Below are positions 46,962 to 56,800 of a stretch of 64,000 nucleotides of DNA, in pieces. Location of the stretch: assembly GCA_029706075.1 (NCBI GenBank), contig JAINUG010000014.1, positions 6,801,338 through 6,865,337 of the forward strand, given 5' to 3'. The notes beneath the pieces are model-generated. The model did not search any database. It was not told the origin of the DNA and was given only the letters and a program-made list of their open reading frames with translations. The stretch comes from Aldrovandia affinis (Eukaryota > Chordata > Actinopteri > Notacanthiformes > Halosauridae). How positions within the stretch are numbered: position 1 is the stretch's first letter; each line of letters begins with the position of its first letter. The position numbers were made by a program, and so were the translations under genes.

Positions 46962-47101
46962 AGCAGACGTTTTGGCAAGATGACTTCCCTCAGAGCAGCA
47001 CACAAACTGCGATCTTGAAGTAGTTATTTCTCACTGGCTCTTATTCTAATCAATATTATTCAAAGTAAATGCATGATATTAATTCTCAATTGCTCTAAAA
47101 C

Positions 47102-47227
47102 AAGATCAGGGACCAGAACGCCATCGTCATCCAGGCTTACTGGAGAGGATTCAAGGTGTGCAAGGCAATGAAGGGAAAGAACAAGGGGAAGAAAGGAAGA
47201 GGAGAGGGTTGGAAACCACTGCTCTAA
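47102..47227 (+). other. Orphan IQ-motif coding fragment
   Basis: The plus-strand frame reads IRDQNAIVIQAYWRGFKV followed by a Lys-rich tail and a stop. AIVIQAYWRGFK fits the IQ calmodulin-binding consensus. It may be one exon of an unidentified gene, a last exon, or a pseudogene fragment; no neighbouring exons were found. Confidence 0.4.
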
Positions 47228-47529
47228 GATAACTGTGTCCGTGTGTGCTTATGTGTAACTTGCAGGGTACTGCTTGTGTGTTAATGGGCAAGTGTGTCAC
47301 TTGCAGGACATGGTTTGTGCGTGTGTGCACGTGTGTAACTTGCAGTACGTGATGGGACAAAGACCCGTGTATGGCGTCTCAGGGTGATATGGAGGGCGTG
47401 TCCAACAGAAGGGGTGTGTCCAACAGAAGGGGCGTGTCCTCCCCTGGATGGGGCGTGTCCTCAGGGAGATTGGTCAGCCATCTGTATCTGCATTAGTTTT
47501 TGGCTTCTCTTGGTGTAGTTTTTCCTTCC

Positions 47530-47624
47530 ATCCTACACACACACACACACACACATCACGCATGCACACACACACACACATGCATCACACACACACACAC
47601 ACACACACACGTGCACACACACAC

Positions 47625-47673
<49 letters not shown>
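47530..47673 (+). repeat. (CA)n microsatellite
   Basis: Imperfect then pure CA array; preceded by two copies of GGGGCGTGTCC-type repeats at 47395-47460. Confidence 0.95.
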
Positions 47674-47674
<1 letters not shown>

Positions 47675-47944
47675 ACCTTGGCTGTGGAGCAGTAATTCCA
47701 GGTGACAATGCTGGGACAATGCACCAGAATGAGGGGGTGCAGAGCTTCAGGGGCGTGTGTGGCACTGAGGTGGGGGAGAGCCCCATAGGCACTGAGGGAC
47801 TGGGAGGGGCACTGAGGTCACAGGGAGGTCATGCGCACGTCATGAACTCCAGTCCAACAACACAGTACTGTCATTCTGATTACACATTCAGGAATAAAAT
47901 GTGAATTTAATCATTCATATTTTTAAGAGGGTTAGTGGTTCCTT

Positions 47945-48055
47945 ACACCTTACAGAGCTTACACCTTGTTACATACAATCAATTTATACAGCTGGATATT
48001 TTACTGAAGCAATTCAGGTCAAGTACTTTGCTCAAGGGTACATCGACAGTACATC
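47945..48055 (+). mobile_element. Interspersed repeat (CAAGGGTAC family)
   Basis: Shares GAAGCAATTCAGGTCAAGTA and CTCAAGGGTAC with 32637-32815. Confidence 0.55.
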
Positions 48056-48077
48056 CCCCCAGGTGTGTCTCTAAAGG

Positions 48078-48200
48078 TCACCTGACTCTGATTGGCAGGT
48101 CAGGTTTCTCCTCCATGCAGCCCTGCCTCTGGACCAGCTTCTTCCTCTGACGCATCTCTGACAGCCACCTGCGGCATAAATCATCTGGCGGATACAGGCA
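48078..48200 (-). other. Exon-like open frame of unknown identity
   Basis: Follows acceptor CTCTCTCCAG and reads CLYPPDDLCRRWLSEMRQRK to a TGA stop. It lies downstream of the MIA-like terminal exon on the same strand but does not join it in a sensible frame. Possibly an alternative 3' exon or chance. Confidence 0.25.
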
Positions 48201-48350
48201 CTGGAGAGAGGGGGAGCCACAGAAATCCGTAGCCTGTTTTTGCTCATGTTTATCAGGGTGACATGGCTTGCATTTCACATCCATTCTGGATTCTTACATT
48301 TCCGGTCTGTATCATGAAACTCTCCTATCCAGGATATGACACGTACATAA

Positions 48351-48557
48351 CCACACCCACGCTGCTGTCAATCACGTGTCCAGTATCCTAACCACACCCA
48401 CACTGCTTTCAATCACATGTCCAGTATCCTAACCACACCCACACTGCTGTCAATCACATGTCCAGTATCTTAACCACACCCACACTGCTGTCAATCACAT
48501 GTCCAGCATCATAATCACACCCATACTGCTGTCAATCATGTGTCTAGTATCCTAACC
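48351..48557 (+). repeat. 41-bp minisatellite (5 copies)
   Basis: Unit ACCACACCCACACTGCTGTC plus AATCACATGTCCAGTATCCTA. Confidence 0.92.
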
Positions 48558-48559
48558 AC

Positions 48560-48950
48560 TGGTGAGGTCATAGTGGAACTCCGGACTGAAGAGGCACGGT
48601 GTCCTGTGGATGCATGGAAGCGGCGTGGAAAGCCGCTGACTGTCTGTTTGTTGTGTGTTCCCCGGAAGGGGATTCCTCACCTCGGAGGAGGCGGGCTTTA
48701 ATTGAGTGTTTATTTTAGTTTGTTATTTTAGTTAATTGTTTTTGCCCGAAAGCTTCACGGCAAGTAGGGTGAAGACTTCGCGGTTTTGTGTTTGTTTTAT
48801 TTAACCTGCTCTCCTGCTGTTTCTCTCTCCTGGGTCTGGGAGAGAGATTGAAATAAAGATCCGGTCTGGAGAATGGCAAACCCCACTCCTCTGCCAGTTC
48901 TTACCATCTGCTGCTCGGCTCAGATCCAGGGATTTGTCACGTGGCGTGTG
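48560..48950 (+). mobile_element. Possible retroelement end (solo-LTR-like)
   Basis: A non-coding block with an AATAAA signal near 48852 and a GC-rich start. No flanking duplication verified; may be any interspersed repeat. Confidence 0.25.
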
Positions 48951-49392
48951 ACAGACACAAAGGAAAGCAGCAGGGGCCACATGGGTGAAACGGCTCCTAA
49001 CTGGAGAATCTTCAGCTACACACAGCTGCGTGGTCTCTCTGCTGGTGTGTTCTAGTCAGCCGAGTCACTGTCCACATTCCTGAGCGCTTATTCCTGGTTG
49101 AATATCCTTGGTGGTAACTATGATACATTTAGCACTGTATTCTCAAATCTCTTATGCTACTTAAGCACTATATCCTCAATCTCCCTCTTGTGCCTAGTAT
49201 GGCACTTAACAATATGTCGTAAGTTGCGCAATGCCATGTACTATCGATTGTGAAACCAATATCTCGTCATCTACCCTTATTTGTATGTACTTTGTAAGTC
49301 ACTCTGAACAATCTGCTAAATGACAATGTAAAATTCAAGGTGAATTTGAATTGCATTTGGATTTGTGCACTTCACACACTTCCTGTGTGCAG

Positions 49393-49540
49393 TAACTCTG
49401 TGGCTCAGTAGGTAGAGCATGGTGCTGTCAATGTTTAGGTTGTGGGTTCCATTCCCATTGGGACCCCATGTACTGAAAAATGTATATGTTCACTACTGTA
49501 AGTCACTATTTTGAATAAACCCGTCTGCTAAATGGCGCAT
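49393..49540 (+). mobile_element. tRNA-derived SINE with L2-type tail
   Basis: Complete copy in the zng1/MIA-like intergenic region; a lone L2-type tail follows at 49850-49896. Confidence 0.85.
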
Positions 49541-50079
49541 AACTGTTGTGTATGCAGTTAAGAACAACCATCCCATAATAAGTTCCCATCTTTCATGCAA
49601 GCGCATCTGACAGTGGGATCCCAGGCATTAGTAGTACGGGATTAAAGTATAACACAAAGTGGTGGAATGTTTGCTCCTTGAGATCTGATGCACGCACTCA
49701 GTGGGCTGGAAGGGGAACCCATCTCCACACACCAACGGTTACCACGGTAGAGTATGGATGTTAACACAGACAAAAATGTTTATATTTATTTGTTTAATTT
49801 GTTATTTGTTTCAGCTAAACTGTTCTTGACTACGGTTAACACTTTGCTGTACGTCGCTCTGGATAAGAGCGTCTGCCAAATGCCTGTAATGTAATGTAAA
49901 TTACATTTCTATATTTAGTTATTTGAGTTAGTGTGAAATAGCAGTACTTGTACTGACCTTATCTGAGACTTATCTCTGTAGCATGTGAATGGTGCAAACA
50001 AATTACCACAGTACCACAAAATGCATCTCCCCACACACAAACACAGCCAACACATACTCAGGATTTAAGTTTAAGAACT

Positions 50080-50085
50080 TTTATT
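50080..50085 (-). promoter_or_regulatory. Candidate polyadenylation signal of MIA-like gene
   Basis: Minus-strand CAATAAAAG about 630 bp after the stop; no repeat covers it. Confidence 0.4.
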
Positions 50086-50636
50086 GAAAGCGGAAATGTG
50101 TTCAGACGAACGCGTGCGGAAAAAAAAGTAATGAAATCAAAGGGAATGTCATGTTTATTTAATACTGCAGCTACTAAGCCAATAGGGCAGGATCAAAAGT
50201 ACGATTACAACACTGTCAAAATCCTGTACGTAAGGGCAGACGGAGATTGGCGCGACAGGACGTTATTAGTACTTTTCTCCTCCAATCTAAGATTTGCTCT
50301 TGAGAGGGCGAAAAACCACCCAAAACCCTCAGGTCAGCTGATGGTGTTCTATCTGATTGTCTGACTGTCAGATTGGTTTGCCAGATTAGATCACTGAGCT
50401 GAATCAATTTGCTTCACAAAAAGAAAAAAAGGTGGAAAATTCCCTCTCTGTCCCATAAATGGCAACAAAAGTCGGACTTTAAGAGCAAATCTGATGAACT
50501 GAAGACCGGAGAGGCTCAACTAAAGTAATCCCTTTGATATAAATCCAAATAAACCCCAATGCCACAATGGGAGAATTAAATGGAAATGGGAATGAGAAAT
50601 GGAGGGGAGGGGATGGGAAAAAAGAGGGAGCTGGGG

Positions 50637-50762
50637 GGTATACTCCACCAAGAGATCCTCCTCTGACCACGAGCCCGTGGTCTCTGTCACTGGAGGGGGG
50701 GTATATTCCACCACTAGAGATGCTCCTCTGACCACGAGCCCGTGGTCTCTGTCACTGGGGAG
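50637..50762 (-). repeat. Two-unit repeat covering MIA-like stop codon
   Basis: About 63-bp units, minus strand start CCAGTGACAGAGACCACGGG. The upstream unit has 2 extra bases that create the TAG stop. Confidence 0.88.
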
Positions 50763-50831
50763 AGGCGGGGCTCCTGGACAGCCATTCGGTGCATCCGCAT
50801 TCCAAAGGTGGAGAGGGTCTTGTTGAGGAAG
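50714..50831 (-). CDS. MIA-like terminal exon 19
   Basis: Enters in phase 2; FLNKTLSTFGMRMHRMAVQE to TGSWSEEHL and TAG. The stop lies in the first unit of a two-unit tandem repeat. The second unit would read on in frame (SEEDLLVEYTPQ), so the C-terminus depends on a 2-nt difference between units. Confidence 0.65.
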
Positions 50832-53800
50832 CTGTGGAGACAAACCCAGCACTCTGTGACCACACACATACACACAAATCCACACACACATACACACACT
50901 CTCTCACACACACAACTGCACACACATGCACACTAACAACTCCACACACATACACACACACAACTCCACACAGTATGTACTTAGCAATGCTAACGCGACA
51001 TGGCTCTGGCTCTCAGGCTAAAGTTTGCTGTCATTTGTAATTTACATTGTAGATGTTTGTGGAATGAAAACTACGTTAATATTAAGAGTGTAATATCAAC
51101 GCTTGATTCCTGCACCCGTCTCATTGCAAAGCCACCAGATCCCATCTTCCCTGGATGCAGTCGAGTGCTGGTGACTTACTACTGAAGCGTCTGCTCTTTC
51201 TGCTGGCAAAGGTCAGTCATGTTGCGCACCCTGCCCTGGAGGGCTGAGGTATGCTGCTCCAGATCGCAGTTTTGGTCGTCCAGAGCATCTCTGTCCTGCT
51301 TCAGCGCTTCCATTTTTCCTGAGACACAAAGCGGGTCCACAGCTCAGATACGGGGGGGTGAGGGGAGGGGGACGGACGAAACAATGTGGGTGGTGAGAAA
51401 CGCTCTCTGAGCTCCATACCTTCCAGGTCCAGAGTCTTCTGCTGCTCTGCCCACAGTCTCTTCAGGTAAACCTGTTTTTCTCTCTCAACCTGTGGCTGTG
51501 TTAGGAAACACATCGGTGAATTAGCACTTTTGAAACTCCACTGACTCTGAATCTGCCCGTATCTTGAGCTAAGAACTGAAGATGTTGCACTCAGCAGATA
51601 TTCAGCATCAAAATGAAAATGAGCCAGTGGCTGATATTAAAACATGGCCGAGCTCGATAAAAACCACCACAAATCGAACGATTACAACAGGTATGAATGA
51701 ATATTTGTCAAATCTTTTGTCACGCCGCTTGATCTGCACACTTTTGGTCATAGATTTTTTGGTCAACCTATTAACTTACCGACTCATCGGAAGAGCCAGA
51801 GAAATCAGTCTGTGTGGCAACAACATCTACAGGAAAAAAACAGATAAAGATCACTGTTTAATTGGCTCATTAATTCCCCCCCTCTCCACCTCAGCCGATA
51901 TGTGGTGAGCATTCTGGCTCAAAATGGCCATCGCGCATCACCCAGTTGGGTGCTACATATTGGTGGTGGTTGAGAGGAGCTTCCCCCCTTCACTGTAAAG
52001 CACTTTGAGATCAAGTAAAGTGCTATATAAATGCAATCCACTATTACGCAAGTATAAAATGATCACTAATTGAGTTTAACATGATCATATGTACCAGGCC
52101 TAACAGTTAAGACACTAGTCAAACACTAGACCTCAACCCGTCCCTCTAGTGTGTCTGGAATACAATGTTACCATTTCTGAGATTGGTTTCCTGCAATCTG
52201 ATTGGTTCTAGCAGCTTTTAGCTAGTGGTATGATATAGGTCAATGGTTGAGTTGACCGCTTCCAATTGGAGCCCAGTTTCTTTTAAAAACGGTCAGTAAT
52301 CTGCAGAAATTATACTGGTGTCTAAAGGGTTAAAGTGCTCGACCCAGGTCTGGCTCACAGGTCTCATTGTGGGTTGTCTGTTGGTGGGAACGGCCAGGAG
52401 TGGATCCGAACGGCGCCAACTGGGGTTCAGCACTGACATCATCCAGCCTGTGAAGAAAGGGTCAAATCACACCATTCAGATGACATCCAATCATCATCAC
52501 TGCCGAAAACATCAGCCAATCAGCTCATCAGCCAATCGCCTTCTTTACTAATGATTAGTAACTAATCATAATTTAATAGCCATTTAAAAGGCATTTCATA
52601 ACCAATGCTGGGCCCTTGGCCACGGTTATAACCCATAATAGCAGTTTTTGGATAGCAACTGAACTCACTGCTTGCGGAGAGCGTTTATTTTTTTTTTTGC
52701 AGGCTGTCAGCTCACACTCAGAGGTATCCTTTGGAGGGAAAGGCAGAGGAATAAACATTCTGTCCTGGACAAATATGGTACAGCAGTAGTATAGTATGGC
52801 ATTTAGCAGACGATTTTATCCAAAGCAACTTACAGTAGTGAATGCATAAATTGTTTTGTATATGTGGTCCCAGTGGGAATTGAACCCACAACCTAAGCGT
52901 TGCCAACACCATGCTTTATCTACTGAGCCACACAAAGACATCGACTCCCAAAACGACTCCATTTGGTCCTTACCCAAATCTCCTGTGACTGCTTTTTAAG
53001 AGACTCAATCTGTGGAGAGACAACGGACAGTTTAGCATCACATCTGGCAAACAAAACAACAACAAACTAAATAAATGGCAAGAGCTCAAAATCATCTAGT
53101 GAAGAAAGGATTAGTACAAATTCTGCATTCTGTGCAAATGTTAAGATTGTGGAAATAGAGTGCTGTTTAGAAATGTATTCAACGAAAAGACCCCATTATC
53201 TTTTGGATAGCTCACTACAAACTACCTATTAAAACTGGAGAGGCGTGACTCTTGTGAGGTGTGGCTCTGTACAGGTGTGGTACAGGTGTGGCTCTGGTGC
53301 AGGTGTGGTTGCTCACCTCGGCCTTGTAGGAGATCTCTGTTTGCAGGTGCTTCTCCTCAATCTTGTGGACCTTCAGTTTGTGGGACCTGAGCAACGTCTT
53401 CACCTCCATCTCTTTGTCCCGACGCTCAGACTCCACTTCAGCAGCCTTCCTACGACACAGAGAGCATGGAGAGCGCGTCAGCCTACCACAGCACAACTCA
53501 TTCTCACAGCTATGGCTTTTAAACCTCAGCTCCAGCCATTAGTTAGAACAGTTTTTTCCTCCACCTCACAATTTCAATACTCAATAGAACCAATCAAAAA
53601 CGCTGATCCAACATGGTTTGCTGCCTGGCCTGTCTACAATAAAGATATATTGCTGCCAATTATTTTCTGCACATTTCCTGTAATTTCTACATAGACTATA
53701 GCTGTATATGAACAAAATCCATATTGGACCCCTGATTGGTGCAGCCGTCTCAATGCCATGGCAACGGCACGTGTGCACAAACCCGTCTTTCTCCAGCCTG

Positions 53801-56800
53801 CTGCTCGAGACTTACTGCTGAAGGGCCTGCTCCATCCGCTGCCACTGCTCTCTCATGTTCTGCACTTCTCCCAGTGCACGTCTGTTCTTCATTTCTAAGT
53901 TGAGCTTGTCTTTTATCTGAGTTTTCCTGTTCTTCAACAGGACCTCTCCTGAGGCACAGACAGGCAGGATATTAAGAGACGGATTCGTTTTCGTGATTTC
54001 ATCTCAAAAGTAAAAACGTGGCTTAAGGAAAATCAGATCAGTCATCATCAAGTAATAATAAAGATCCCAATTGCTGTAATAGTTATAGTTTTTTTTTTTA
54101 CAAACCTTATGTTTATACCTATATGTGTTTTTGTATGTATTTCGCTGACCCATTGATAGCTACCAACAGTACCATATCAATAGTGGACCACAGCACTGAT
54201 TTATAGTCACTTTCAATCACTAGTTTGCTAGCTGCGACAATCAAACCACTGGCAAAAACACATGAATATAAATAAAAGCAAATAAATGACCAGTCTTTAT
54301 AATAAATTCCCAGTTATTAATATCTTGCTGGGTAGGACAGAGACAATGGATGATGATGGATCATGTTAATCATTTAAATTCCATTGGACAATGTTAATAA
54401 GGAAGATCTGCTTGTAGGAGGAGCCATGTTTTGTCTCCTTTTTAAATTATTAGCACCGTTCACAGGAACACTCCTACCAACCGGACAGAGGCCGGAGCAC
54501 AGAGTGTACAGTATTTATGGTAGCATGTGAACATGGCAGGAAGGGTAAAAGCTTTGATGGGCATGGGTGCGCTCACCTTTCTTGACAGAGGTCACGAAGA
54601 GGGGACTCTTTAATTCTTCCAGTCGAACGCTGACATCAATCAGGCTGCGGACATATAAAAAACCCTCCATTCAGACAGTGGCCAATTTGCACCCTGCCTG
54701 ACAACATCATCCATTTGGTCCAGAGAGGACAACACTCCTTCTATTGACAAAGATCAGATTACTTGGATTGCAACAGTCGACACCATTTGCAGTTGGAGTA
54801 TGCCGTTACTAGTATACTAGTATGCAAGTGTGAAAATGCAGTTTTGTGTGCCCTATCCTAGCTTTGTGTGCCCCTATGCATTACTGGTGTTGCGCACAAC
54901 ATTTCCTCACAGCAGTGAGCGATTCTGTATCCCAAACCCACTGACTATACCTTCACTACCTCAGGAAAATGGCGATCAAGTCTTTAACCAACTCAGGCCC
55001 CTCCCCAAACAAAACTCACTTCTTCCGAAGGATTTCAGACTCCCCTCTCAACTTCCAGGTTCTCTCCACTACACGGACGTCCATCTGAAGACAACAGAGA
55101 AGAGCCAATGAGCATTCGGTCCAAAAACATCCAATCACAAAATGCCATGCTTTGAGTTATGTCGTGATTGTGTCCTTACCAAAATCTCCTGCATCTGCTG
55201 CGCGTGAAACATCATCTAGGGGGGGGGAGTAACAGTTAGAACAACCAATCAGAACCTTTTACTCAATAATCAAAAACATTTGGGGCACCACACAAATAAA
55301 TAAAACATAATAAGGAGAATGTTTACAGCTACAGACAGCTATAAGAATCGCAGCTGGACAAATGTGACACTTGTAACGTGAGTGTGCTACATACGTCGCT
55401 CTGGTAAGAAAAAAAAAACTAATGGGACTGAACAAAAAGTCATTTTTATTAATTTTGTGTTTTGTTGGTTTTTACTCACCAGCACAACATAAGGATTTGA
55501 TGCATGGGGTTTTGAGCTAGTTTTATTTGCCGCTGAGACATTAACAGTACATAGATCTGGGTGACGAACCCCCCCACACAAAAAAAGACCCCAAAATTGA
55601 TAGTTTTTTTGTAGGTAATGATTATGATTATGAGTATGTATTGTGATAATGGTCATAATAGGTCTGTATTGTAATCCTGGGTTGATTCGCTCACCTCAGT
55701 CTTAAAGAGGCTCTCGGTTTGCTCGAGCTCCTGTTTCAGCTCCTGCATCTCCTGTGTCTGAGATCTGATCACCTCCTTCACTTTGGACTCTCTGTCATTG
55801 TTTTCAGAGTCCAGAGTCCTGAAACACGCATAATATATTAGGAAGGTCTATGAGCAATAGAACATGATGTTGTTTATTTTCAACCAATTGTATGCAAAAC
55901 GGGTGGCTCTGGCCCATGGAATACGTGTCCAAATCTGCTCTGTTCTTAAATTATTCCATTAATTTCAGTCAATCTAGGAAATTAGCTGCTACTTTAATTC
56001 ATGAATTCAAAAATGGCCATCATAATGTTCTATGGGGATTTTTATCAGTCAGTGAGCTGAGTTTCAGCGAAAGCTTACTGCTGTAGAGTGAGCTGGGCTT
56101 CCATCCTCTGCTGCAGGGTTTCTGCTTGTAGCTCCACACTGCCTTTCTCGCTCTCCATAATCCTGATTTTCTCTGGAGCACAAAGCAGTGGTGACTCAGG
56201 TGAAGTGGGAATGTGGCAGTTAGTAGTGAAAGAGAGCAACGTTTCATATGGGGGCGGGGCTACAGTGAGCTGTCAATCACTGACTTATTTGAGCCAATCA
56301 AGAAATGCTTTCCTTTCCACAGCAAAAGACAATGATTGGTTCAAATCAATGGATCACTAATAGCATATGGTAGCTCTGTCTGTTTTTGGTTTCATGACCC
56401 CTCACTCTCCGATCACAAGCAATTACTGGATAATAAGAGCAACTCTGTGCAGCTGACCTTCCAGCTCCTGCATCTTGTTTTCAGCCTCCAGTCTCTCCTG
56501 GTTTTGAGCAGACTTTTCCTCTGAGCCACCAGAAGAGGGCAGTCACACCCAGGCCCATCATGATGAAGATGGTGACCACCGCAAACCAAAACAGCAAGTG
56601 GGGGCTTGGGCGCCATTCCTCCGGGACGAATGTGATGACCTGAAGCAAAGTCTGTGTCAAAACCCCTGCTCTGGAGCCACACTGGGCCAATCAGAGCCCA
56701 TCTCAATACCAAACCTGGGCCACACCTGGGTCAAATGTGTATTTGAAGTACTTTAACTCTTAAGATGCTGGTAAAATTTGAAAACAACTCCATTAGATCC

